A stretch of 64,000 nucleotides of DNA from Triatoma infestans (lineage: Eukaryota > Arthropoda > Insecta > Hemiptera > Reduviidae), in contig JAAEAF010005081.1 of the NCBI GenBank assembly GCA_011037195.1, positions 347,196 through 411,195 of the forward strand, in the 5' to 3' direction. Below are positions 34,880-46,191 of this stretch, piece after piece. Position numbers and translations under genes: made by a program. How positions within the stretch are numbered: the first letter of the stretch is position 1; every line of letters starts with the position of its first letter. The notes below the pieces were generated by a model that had not been told where the DNA came from, did no database searches, and was given only the letters and a program-made list of their open reading frames with translations.

Positions 34880-35275
34880 TGTAACGCAGCCATTGGTGCC
34901 ATCTAGGAGAGAAAGCAGGTACCTCAAGTTCTACTAGTGGCCGCTAGGAAGCGCTGGCGGCGCGCTCTAGCTGTTTCTAGAAGAATCGAGAAAGTTCTAG
35001 TCCCTTCTCCAGCGGTATTTATAACTATTTGTAGTGGGACAACAGAGAGTTTACTGAGTTTTTGTTGTTACAAACTAAGTGTACGTTTGTGAAAAGTGTA
35101 TAAAAAGTAAACAAAGTGAACTTTTGTGGTTTAAACTGTGACTTAATTATTATTAAGTGCTGTATTTATAATTTATTGTGTAAAACAATAAATTGGTGTT
35201 TTTCTTATTGAAGTTTAGAGTATTTTATCTAAACGAACCCACTTAAAACTAGTTGCAGTAGCTAGTTTAGAGGGA
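34880..35275 (+). promoter_or_regulatory. Heat-shock-element promoter, possibly a solo LTR
   Basis: At 34975-34997 the bases follow TTCnnGAAnnATCnnGAAnnTTC, a five-unit heat-shock element with one off-consensus unit. A TATA-like TATTTATAA follows at about 35016, then a transcribed-leader-like AAGTAAACAAAGTGAAC stretch near 35105, and AATAAA near 35190. The segment is locally GC-rich before the element. A start of TGTAACG and a poly(A) signal suggest a solo LTR, but I found neither a clear ACA end nor a target duplication. A decayed heat-shock gene promoter is the alternative. No coding region follows. Confidence 0.5.
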
Positions 35276-35449
35276 TAATATATATATATATATTTATCAC
35301 AATAGGGCAAAATTTGATATCAGAAATTCCATTGGAAAACAAAATAAAAAATAGCCATACTCATCTCGTCATTTTTTATCACTTTTGGGTAATTAGTGAT
35401 AAAAATTCCCTAAAGAATAATTCATTTATCATCAATTCAATTAAAAAAA

Positions 35450-36400
35450 TCTGGTGTGATACACTCACACAACCTTCTCTTACTGCAGTTTACAAAATTG
35501 TAATTAGCAAATTTTTTATAGTTAGTATGACGAAATTAGTCGATGTTTTTATGGAGAAAATAGCGAAAACTATAAAAACTGTTCAGTAAAAACGAGCAGT
35601 TTCCTAATTTTCTTGAAACTCGGAAGTTTGGCAAGTTATTTATTTCTAATTAATTTTGTTTAGATGGTAGAATTACATGATCACCAAGATAGACTTTAGC
35701 GGAAAACATACTCCCCCAAGCCCCTTAACTGACTTTATCCGGAGAAATGTTTCAAATAAAAGTTGTAGCTCTTTATATTTGTAGTTCACATACATAGTAT
35801 AAAGAAAATCGTTGAAGCTGTTTTAGAGAAAATAGCAGAAAACTGAAAAATACTTTTCAGAAAAGACGCACTTCCGGTCATCCGATTTTCTTCAAACTTG
35901 GAATTTAAACAACATATTAATTCTAATTAATATTATTTACATCATAGAATTGTGTAATAATATGAAATAAAACTTTACACAAAAACCCAACCCTTCTCAC
36001 CCTCAAAAGTGCCCTTAAATGAATTTTTTCCAAAGAAATGTTTCAAATAAAAATTGTAGCTCTTAGTAAGAGTACTTGATATACCAAGCTGAAAGAAAAT
36101 CAATGTTTCCATTCTTGAAGAAAACGCAAAAAGTGAAAAAAGGCGTTCGGGAAAGAGATACTTCCGGTTGAGGAATTTTGACAGATAACTTATTGTCGGA
36201 TCCCATGGTGATACCTAAACGGAATATCAAGTTAGAACTTTCTGTGATTTTTTCGTTTGTGAGCTATGCTGTTCTCACACAACAGAGACCATTTTCTACA
36301 TATCACTTTTTTAAACTCAGAGGACCTCAAAACGTGTATTTCCGGTGAAAACTCAATATCGAAAATTTGACACGATTACCAATACTTGCTCATACTAGGA
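35450..36400 (+). repeat. Family X repeat, near full length, with internal tandem units
   Basis: Runs from CTGGTGTGATACACTCACAC to CACGATTACCAATACTTGC. The block AGTAAAA...CTTCC(GGT) recurs at about 35590, 35872 and 36158, giving a unit of about 285 bp, each with AAATTTTCTT-like, ATTAATTTT/ATATTATTT and TGTTTCAAATAAAAGTTG words. No long open frame is present. The best reference copy for the family in this window. Confidence 0.8.
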
Positions 36401-36433
36401 GAAAGAGAAAGTAAAAATTTAATAAACAATCAA

Positions 36434-38790
36434 TATTATTATTTATCATTCAAGGAAGTGGAGGGCAAAACCTTACGCTATCCAAAGCCTTCCTCGGCCC
36501 ATATAGCTACCCCTAAGGAACAACAACTACTGGGTCTGGAACAAAAGTCCAGGCCCAGGTTTTACCCATCTAAGTTTCACCACAGAACCAACAAATCGGA
36601 CAAAACCTAAAAAGGACATAGCTTAAGCACTTCTACCGATATCCTATCCGGCCAAACGTCCTGAACCTAATCTCCTCACAGCCCAAACAATCCGTCATGA
36701 GATATATGGGTGTTTCCCCAATGTCTCACAGACTCTACAAAAGGGATCAGGCATGAGCCCCATTGTATAGAGATGTCTCCTTAAACCACAATGCCCAGTG
36801 AGGAAGCCAACCAGATGCCTGGGAGAGGTCCGTGAAAGACATCGGACACCGCTTCTCAAAGCTCCGTCCGGACCTCCAATGAGCATCTTAGACTGTCGAC
36901 AACCCACTGCACTCATCCATAAGGATAAGTGCTGCGAGGTCATTCACGTCTGGAAGCCTAACAAACCAACAGAAGACACACCACAGCAGGTTCGAGACCA
37001 ATGAAAGGGAGAGAGGCGCCTAATTTGGCAAACCTATCCACCTCCTCATTCTCAAAGATTCCCATATGACCTGGAACCCAGACCAGAAGCACATTCTTCA
37101 ATGAAGAAAGATCTTCCAGTCTTTTGACACTAATCTGGAAGTGAAGACACATGAGCTAAGCGCCTTCAACGCAACCTGGCTGTTCGAGCAGATACAAACA
37201 CCTTTTAAATAGTGTTACGCATCCTCTCATCCAAAATACAACAATGAATTACATAAACCTCAGCCTAGTAAACGGTGGCCCACTCACCAAGAGGCACCGC
37301 CAAATAGTCTCCCATCTCGAAATAGACGGCAGCCCCAGACCTACCATACATCCTGGAACCGTCCGTGTAGCATCGGAGATAATTCTCAGGAATCACCCCA
37401 GACGGACCCAGGGTTAACCAATCTCCCGTAGAAGGCAACCTAACCATGCAGGAATGACCAAAGACAAAAGTCTTCAACATCCTATCAGAAAGGAAACCTG
37501 TAATGGGAATCCTTAAAAGCATCTTGCGATAAAGGGTAGAATGACCATATCGCTTACCCTGCCAAAAACCTGCCTGACAGGCTTTCATTGCCTGGTTTTT
37601 CACCTCCACAAAGAGAGGTGGAATTCCAAAGTCTCCTTGGATGCGGTCAGTGTAGTCCGAAACGCACCAGTCATCCCCAGACAAGCTAAGCATTGGATTT
37701 CTTCCAGCAGCTATCTAGCGGATCGTGTTTCAATGCGACGCCACCACACCAAAGCCGCATATAATAACCTAGGTTTAATGACCATGCAATAAATCCAGAA
37801 CATCATCTTTGGAGTAATCCCCCACTTCTTACCTACAACTCTTCGACATTGCCAAAAGGAAATTACTGCCTTTTGATGCTGTGTCGTCCTAACATGTTCC
37901 GACCAGTTCAATTTACTGTCGAGAACTACTCCAAGGATCTTCACTGATTTACTAACCTATATGGAAGTGCCTAACAACCTGGAGGAGTAAAACCCACTAT
38001 CTTCCTTCTATGAGTAAATAGAATTGCCTGGGTCTTATTACGATTAATGAAAAGACCTTTATCCTGTGTCCAACAATATTCCATGTTAAGGGCGCTTTGC
38101 ATTAAGTCCGAACATTAGTGGACAGACAGCGCCCTAACAATAAAATAACACCATCATCGGCATATGCTTGCACACAAAATCCCGATGAATTCATCCTAAC
38201 CAAAAGGCACACCACAACTTTGATGAGAGACAACCCCCTTGAGGGCACCCTCTCCCCGCTTGTACTATCATGGTGCGCCCGCCAAGGGAAGCCTGTATAA
38301 CCCTACTCCTAAGATAGACACCTATCCAATTGATTAAGACGGGATGTATACCTTTTCGTACCAAGGCATCTTCGAGAGCATCAAACGATACTCTGTCAAA
38401 TGCCCCCTCAACAGCAAAGAAACACCCTAGGGCATATTCTATTATCTCCAGAGCAAACTCTATCCTTCCGACGAGACAATGTAATGCAGTCTCTGTCGAC
38501 TTACCTACAATACAAGCATGTTGGTTAGGATGGAGTGGATGATCCCTTAATGGGCCATCAGTAACATACCTATCCACCAACCTTTCCAAAGTTTTCAAAA
38601 GAAAAGACATAAGACTAATAGGTCTAAATGCCTTAGGATCAGAGTAGTCGCTTCTTCCCGGCTTGGGAATAAAGACTACTCTTACATCTCTCAATAATGT
38701 TGGTACATAACCAAACATCAAACATCCTTTAAAAATTCTTAACAATACCTTCGTCAGCACGTCCCCATCATTTTGCAGCAGACAAGGATA
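36434..38790 (-). mobile_element. LINE with reverse transcriptase and RNase H, degenerate
   Basis: Reading the minus strand: reverse transcriptase from about 38760 (FIPKPGRSDYSDPKAFRPIS, LLKTLERLVDRYV, a FFAVEGAFDRV catalytic motif, QAGRGCPQGGCLS), the post-RT part KILGVVLDSKLNWSEHV and KPRLLYAALVWW (about 37944-37711), RNase H with CYTDGSRMYGRSGAAVYF (about 37370), LVWVPGHMGIFENEEVD (about 37080), then a Cys-rich CRVCETLGKH segment near 36710. It ends in an ATTATT tail at 36434. The frame is broken several times. I/R1-type clade. Confidence 0.82.
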
Positions 38791-38799
38791 AATCCTACT

Positions 38800-39480
38800 C
38801 CAGTTTTCAAAATTATAATAGACAAATTTTATAATTTGTATACCAAACTTGATAAAATTCGTTGGAGTTCGTCGAAAACTGAAAAAAGTGTTCAGTAAAA
38901 GCGCACTTCCGGTTCACTAATTTTCTTAAAACTCAGAATTTTGGTCATCAATTTATTTCTAATTAATTTTATTTAGGTGGTAGAATTGTAGAATCAACTA
39001 TGATAGCACTTTAGAAAAAAAACATAACCCCATCCCTCCCCCAAAAGTGCCCTTAAATGAATTTTCCCAGAGAAATATTTTAAATGAAATTGTAGATCTT
39101 TGTATATGTATTGACATACCAGGTTTGAAGAAAATCGTCAGAGCCATTTTTGAGAAAATCGCAAGAAAGTAAAAAAACCATTGAGTAAAGTGTTACTTTC
39201 GGGTGAGGAATTTTGACCGTTGACCTACTATCGGATTCCATGGTGATCACTAAACGGAATATCAATTTTTAAACTTTCTGCGTTTTTTCGTTTTTGAGCT
39301 GTGCCTTTCACTCTCTCTCTCTCTCACACACCCAAACCCATCCACACACAGCATTTTCTAAAAACCACTTTTTTGAACTCAGGGGACCTCAAAACGGATA
39401 TTTCCGGTGAAAACTCGATATCGAAAATTTGGCACGATTACTAGTATTACTTACTAGTAATATTTTCTCTTACTAGGAGT
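38800..39480 (+). repeat. Family X repeat, near full length
   Basis: Blocks in family order: GACAAATTTTATAATTTGT, GCGCACTTCCGGTTCACTAA, GTGCCCTTAAATGAATTTTC, GGTTTGAAGAAAATCGTC, a CT/CA microsatellite at about 39309-39340, and GGTGAAAACTCGATATCGA. It starts exactly where the 5' end of the LINE fragment is lost. Confidence 0.75.
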
Positions 39481-41937
39481 AATATTGCCATCCTAGCATC
39501 TCAGTATCCCTACAGCTGGTTTTATATGATTATAATAGTATTAAACTCTATTGCTGCCTTCAGTTAAAAGATTGATATTAACATGGGAACCATGTGAATG
39601 CATTGTAATGATGATCCATTTCAAAAATGCTTATCATGTTTCTTCCTTAGAGTTAATATTATTACTTTTTAATCTGTATAATTAGAACTATACTCATAAT
39701 TTGCAAAAAAAATAAAAGCATTATGACATATGCAACATCAGGGTTATATGTAATAGCAACGGAACTATATATGAATAGAATAATAGAATAATTTTGTGAA
39801 ATTATTAGAAAAAAAAATTGTTGAGTCTGTGAACTCAATTGACGCAAACTCAACGAACAGAAAGGTAATAATCAAAATTGCTAAAATTAACATTCTCTTC
39901 TTTTACGACCAATATTATAAAATGGTCCAAATTTTAAATATTAAATTAAATAGTTTATAACACATTTTAACTCTTTTCTTGATATATTATAACAAAAGTA
40001 ATATAACAATATTAAATAGTATTCAAATAAACAACAACAAAGAAATTTAAATCGTTTCTCACAATGAAAACCAACTTAATCAGATTAATGACTGATTTGC
40101 GCGAATAGGAGGCCAAATTTATTTCAAAAAATAAAAATATAAAATTTTACATATATAAATGCGATAGAAATACGAAATCTCGGATTCCAAGAACTAAAAA
40201 CAGTAACTCCATGACTATCTTTTACTGAGGAAGTAAATAAATCATTTAAACTGAAAAGATAATAAAGAAATCACTAAGTGAGCACATTTATGTCATTTAA
40301 ACAAGTTAAACTAAGATACATTAAACTTGTAACTGTAATAAGAAAAAAAATCCAATGTCATGGCTCACAAAGTAAACCGCAATAAGACACATTTTTTTTT
40401 TTTTTTTTTTTTGCTGCAAATAAAAATAAGAAAACTGAAAGAGATACATACGGACAGCTGAGATCTGAACACATTAGAATACTAAATGAAGTTGTACTAT
40501 TAAGAGAAATCATTTAAAAAAGGGGGGATATTATGACCTTCCTTAAACATAGGAATGAATTTATATGTACAACCTTCAATAATATAACCACAAAACTAAT
40601 AGCTGGACAAATTTTCAAAGTCTTTGGGAAACAAAGATTATATCTTTCGGTAGTATGTCATATCCTTCGGCAACTTACAATTAATTAAAAACTAATTAAA
40701 CTAAAAAGTATTCTGCTAACAAAGAAAAAACTCAACAAATAAAGGACAACATTTTATGTGGTTAAAAGAAAAGTATTCTATCTTCATTAAAAATTCTTCC
40801 CTTCCTTTAATCGCTAAAAGATTTAAACAATGAAAGAAAATGTAATTAAAAGAATATTGAGCTTAAACAATATAGAGTTCTATTCTGGATAAATAAAAAG
40901 GTAAAAACAATTTCAAAAATATGAGTACATAAAAACTTGTTGAAAAGAATAAATTATATAAATGAGAAACAATTATAGTACTAATAACATCAACATTTGT
41001 CTCGTCACATAACAGTTCCACTTCTTAATATACTGAAAATTTTCTTTATCTTCACTTTAGAGTCTAAATCACGATACAAGCAAAATTTAAAGTTATAACT
41101 ATGATATGAAGAAAAACGTGCAAGTGTAATAGAAATGTGAGTTGGACCTAAAATTCAACTCTTTACTGGGACTGTTTTGGGGGGAAGGTAGAAAATACGA
41201 AATAAAGCATCCAACTGCATTAGCGAAGAGAGAATAATAATGAATATTAAAAAATAGAAAAAGTAAATTTAGGGAAGTAGCAAAAATCATGGATGATGGA
41301 AAAAACGAAGGACTGAAAGTTCATATAGACAATGAAATATTGTTTAGGTATTTCTGGCTGTTAAATCTAAGTTACTTTTTTTACAAGAAGTGAGATATCC
41401 ATTTACACTAGTTGTAATTGTTGCAACGATAGCATTGTAATTAGCTACATAAAGCCATACATTTATTACACATGGTCAGAGTGGGCTAGTTTATGTCCAA
41501 GCACTTTAATAAGGGACTTTTGAGCAAGGAAACTTTGCTATTTCCATTATATTATGTGACTTGTTCTTAGTATATCAATATAATTTCTATTAAATTAGCA
41601 ATATTTCTATTGGAAAATGCCCTGAGCATATTTTCCCATACAAAATAAACAATACAGGTGTGTGGAAAATGATATTCCAAAGATTCTGAATTCAACCATA
41701 TAAAATTAGCCTGTGCAAATAAATTTCGAATAAATTACGGACATTTAGTTCAATAATTCAAAGCAATTTGGTATTATAAGCATCGTATGATTTACCAACT
41801 GAATATAATTATTCAGTTTTTTCAAGATTCAGAAAGCATGTCATATGTTAATGCTGATTAATTGTTGCGTGTGTTTTTTTAATATCGAATACTGACTGTA
41901 TTTTTTTTTTTTTTTTTTTAATATTTATAACGATCCA
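39480..41937. other. AT-rich spacer without a recognised gene
   Basis: No supported coding, RNA or repeat feature apart from a poly-T run near 40391. Short open frames are chance or AT-composition products. Confidence 0.5.
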
Positions 41938-42121
41938 GGGAAGGGAATAGCTCAGTGTTTACCGTACTGGACTCCTACGCGGAGGACCCGGGTTCGAGTC
42001 AAGCCCTTAGATTTTTTTCTTCTTAGGAGCCTCTACAGCTCACTGTCCGGAGGCCGCCAGTGCACTGAGAAGGCTCCGGGCGCCAATGACCATAGATGTT
42101 GCCTTAAATTAAAAAAAAAAA
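41938..42121 (+). mobile_element. S1 SINE with internal deletions
   Basis: GGGAAGGGAATAGCTCAGTG, a perfect GGTTCGAGTC B box, then a deletion in the AGCTGTGCTG segment and another of the GTGATGGACAGTG region. It ends in TTAAATT plus 11 A. Confidence 0.88.
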
Positions 42122-44670
42122 GATAAACCATTTATCATCTGATCAACATAATTTTTCCTACTGCTAAAAAACTTGATCTATGGGAAATCATTGATTACAC
42201 TATATTTAATAATGTTATGATAATATAATTTTTAACAAACCTTTGTTTGTTAAAAAAAATTATTTAAATATAAATTTATTTTCTACTGGTACTTACAATC
42301 TTATCCTGATTTTGGATCATGATCCAAGGCAATTATTCAACAAATGAACTCAACCAAATAATTTACTCTTAATATTATATTTTACTCAGTTTTATCCTGA
42401 TCTGAGAAGTATGCAGTTTAGTCTGAATGAAACCGTCTTTATTATTACTTATTTCACTTTTCTATCCTTCAGTATGGAAAAGTTAATATAGTCTTTTCTG
42501 ATAAACATAGGAATCGTACTGTAAGAGGACCCTAGGATAGAAGTGAAGTGGTTACTCTACTTCAAGGACTGGAATTCTAAGGGTATACCAGCCTAACAAT
42601 GCGCACAACCTTAAGCTAACACCATCAACACTTACAAAACTACCGTTCCGAAATCTTGGAAATATCACATTATGCAAACAGTAACTCAATGGAAAATAAG
42701 AGAAGAAATTTTGCCATTAAATCTGAATATACCCATTTTAACTATGGTAGGCCTCTGATTTAAGTTATTAACAACAAAACAATATATTTGGTCATATTAA
42801 AATAGGGTTATATGTTACTACCTTATCCTAAAGGGAGTAATTGGATTTACATTCCTGTCAACTTCCTCTAAAAGGGAAGTCAATTAGCCACTTTTTAAGG
42901 GTTCTTAGCGTCCTTGTGGGTATCCAGTCTAACTTGTTCAGCATTTTGAATTGACAATTCCTCAGTTTATAAAGGGGTAGTGTTGAGTAACCGTATCCCC
43001 AGGTAATCCAGCTCACACTTACACGTAGTACTTCAAAGATAAGATTATATGCTAAGTACAGCCAAAGGAAGGGAGTCACAATAGTCCTTTTAGACTCCTA
43101 TGGATATAACTTTATGACCTTAACACATTTTATCTAATATTGAAATCAATACGTTTTTTGTATATGAAAATTTTTTTGGACATTGCATATTGTAATTTTG
43201 CAGTATGCAGTAAACAGTTATAGACCTATTATCAATGCTATAATAGAAACAACTTATATAAGAACTCAGATCAAAATTGTTTTTAAGAAAAATGTGCCTG
43301 CAATTTATTTGACACAAATGTTAGAATTTTCATTTAGAAAATTTTCTAATCAAATCATTAAAAATTATTTGTAGGCCAAAAACTAATTCTAATATATTTA
43401 ACACAAGCAATAACAAGAAATCAAAGAAAATCATTTCATTTTAGCATTTTTGGTTTCTAATAACTAAGGATACTGTGCTAAATTTTAAATGAATTTTACT
43501 TACTAGCAAAAGTGCAAAACTGTAGGCCTTTAGCAATAATGCAACGAACCTAATCTAGTTTCAAGCTTATTTCAAACATCTATTAACAGAATTGCTAAAG
43601 AATATATGAATAATCTTGCTTGATATTAACTTATTGATCAGGTACTGTTACAAACCGAACAAAGTAAGAACTAAGTTTATTGTGAATTAGTCCAGGGAAA
43701 TCAAGTTGAGGTTAGAACTTAAATGCAACGATGCTTACCAATGAATTTATTATTTCTTACCCTGAATATTACGTGATTTCATTATAAAAAAATAAGCAAA
43801 AATTCATAATCAATGAATATCAAAATTTCTTTAATGATGTTACTGAAAACTTTAAAAGATTATTTATAAATTTTACAATGATGTTAAACAGCGCATCACA
43901 GCTCTTTTTTTATAAATAAAATGATTGTCAGTAACGAAGTAAATACAGAAGAGAAATTGATTTTCAAAAGAATAACAATTCTTTATAAACTGGGCTGCTC
44001 GCCGTCGAATGGCTGACCGCCAATAAGGCTTGGCATTGTTAAAAAAAAATTATAAAGAATAAAAATACCAGTTTGGTAATCATAATTATATTCATAGAAA
44101 CTATTTTGCAAAAGTTCAAGAAATGATCATGACTTATTAACTTCAAAAACAGCAATATAAATAATTTCAAGAAACAAAATCTTTTACAGGAATGATTTCA
44201 AAATAAGGCGGGAAACGAATATGGCCAATAGTGATTATCGACTAATTTATTCTTTTCGATTTTTCCTGTACTTCTTCAGAGTGTTTAGCTTATTTACGGG
44301 TAAGAGGTACTACTTTGCATAGAGTTGTTTGTATCTGGGATCTACTTCAGTTCTTAAAACGCGCAAATGAGTTCTTACCCATATACACCCACTCTACCTC
44401 TATAATCAGACACTTGCAGATGACTGTATAAAATTCTATTTCAGACATCTAGGATGCTATAACTTATCTTGTATACCGTACTGAACTTGGCTCTAATTAC
44501 TTCTTTTTTAAATCTACGTCTATATTCATACTGGTTTTATTCTGGCTTAAGAAAAGAAAAGAATTGTGACAGTATATTATATTCAATTGTCGATGCTTAT
44601 ACTTTGCTTGTTCAATAAATAAATTGAGATATTCATTTTTCTTCATAATCTTCATAAACATAAATAGTAT
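42122..44670. other. AT-rich spacer without a recognised gene
   Basis: Unique-looking AT-rich sequence. Small open frames show no domain or codon signal I can recognise. Confidence 0.45.
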
Positions 44671-44674
44671 ACCA

Positions 44675-44878
44675 TCAGTTGCCCACAAGGGGTATCTGTT
44701 GCATGCAGTTACTGTGGAGTAGCGACACCACGGGTGACCACAGCTCAGTACTCTATGCTCTTGCCGGAACAATACACCTGCACTTAATCTACTTACACTC
44801 TTTACAGACAAGAAGTAACACAGTACACAAACTAAGGTCTCCGACCCTAGTTAATTGGCCTAAGCCTAGGAAAAAGGA
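44675..44878 (-). mobile_element. S2 SINE-like repeat, copy 2
   Basis: Reverse-strand match to 8830-9040: AGTACTGAGCTGTGGTCAC, then GTAACTGCATGCAACAGATA and CCTTGTGGGCAA. It abuts the S1 SINE that follows. Confidence 0.65.
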
Positions 44879-45110
44879 AGACAGTAGCTCAGTGTTAGCG
44901 CGCTGGACTGGCAACGCGGAGGACTCAGGCTCGAATCAGCATGCTGCTCTTAGATTTTCTCTTCCTACGAGCCTCTACAGCTTACGTGTGGTGATGGGCA
45001 TGGGCAGTGTTATCTGTAGCTAGAGAACACTGATTGGAGGCCGGCAGTGCACTGAAAAGGCTCCAGAGGGCACAATAGATCTTTCAGGATGCAGTACAAT
45101 GATCCCTTAC
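44879..45110 (+). mobile_element. S1-type SINE, variant subfamily
   Basis: AGTAGCTCAGTGTTAGCGCG, CAGGCTCGAATCAGC, CTTAGATTTTCTCTTCCTAC, and GGAGGCCGGCAGTGCACTGA. Its end differs (CAGAGGGCACAATAG), as in the copy at 61195, so these two form a subfamily. Confidence 0.8.
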
Positions 45111-45431
45111 AACAATCTATATTCATCAGTTCAGAATCAGAATCTGGCCTCTGAAATTTACAGGAACTAACGCATGAAATACATTTACGGATTTTATATT
45201 GATGTAATTACATATGATAAAAATGAAGAAAACGAACAAAGCTAAATTATGTAAAAAAAGAATGTTTATAAGTTATTGAGCTGACGATATGAGGAGTTGA
45301 GAATGTGGAAACCATAAGGAATATCAAAACCACTATCACTTTTTAAAGTAAATAGGTAAATTTGAGATAAGGAAAATATAACTTGATGATATGACGAGAG
45401 ATTTTAAAACAATTTCTTAGGTTTCCACGCC

Positions 45432-45630
45432 ATTTTCATGAAAAACACTTGTTTTCGGAGCGTCAGTAGTTTGAATGTGATATTTCACTCATATTGCTAT
45501 TGGAGATTGCTGCCTTAGCTTTCAGGGTGTATCGACCTGAAGAAGCTCATTGCACTATAGGCGAAACATCGGTTTCTAGCAAACCACTGACGCGGTCTCA
45601 ACGCGGAAACTTAAGTGTTTTTCATCATTT
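45432..45630. mobile_element. Small inverted element with hammerhead-like motif
   Basis: ATGAAAAACACTTG and GCGTCAGTAGTTT on the left are inverted at AAACCACTGACGC and AAGTGTTTTTCAT on the right. Between them, at 45537-45571, CTGAAGA is followed by a long, poorly paired stem II region and GAAACATCGG. Only the core words support a ribozyme here. Confidence 0.45.
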
Positions 45631-45798
45631 TTAATTTAAACTCTTCATTTGTCAAGAATATTAGGAGATTATTAAGGTCGCCCCCCTGAAATGAATTCAA
45701 GAGAGTTTGTTAGTTCATTTCGTGTTAATTTTAGTTTCGACAAAAATTCAACTTGAATAACTAAATTGCCTACGATAAATAATGAAGTAGTAAGAGAA

Positions 45799-45821
45799 AA
45801 AAAAAAAAAAAAAAAAAAAAA
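45799..45821 (+). repeat. Poly-A tract
   Basis: About 22 consecutive A. No adjacent SINE or LINE body is recognisable upstream. Confidence 0.8.
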
Positions 45822-46191
45822 GGGTATTTTATCACAAAAATTATTAACAGTGGCTTTGTTTGAAATAATCTTCAGCTTATACAAAACAATATATTATTAA
45901 TTAATATCACATTGGGCAACTTTTTAATGTATAACTTTGTTTTTAAACAAGAATGTTGATAAGGCTATTTACTTCTGTGTACCATGAGACCCAAATCATT
46001 GTCTAAGAGGAAGGTTATAGTATTAATTTGGGTCAATAACAGTCGCTGAAAGAAAGTTGGTTAGGAAATAATAGTGTTCGGATTTAGCCGAATATGCCCT
46101 ACATTTACCCATAATCTTATTTAACTTATTTTTGATATATTTAAATGCCAACAAATAGCTAACTCAGATATTTTACTGAATTTCATATTCA

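Noticed and set aside
35450..36400. Family X as a Helitron
   Set aside because: One copy (about 39430-39480) shows a TTACTAGTA hairpin before CTTACTAG, but other copies lack the hairpin and the ends look more like a short inverted repeat.
44679..45023. 114-codon plus-strand open frame
   Set aside because: It runs across the S2 repeat and an S1 SINE; repeat sequence read through.
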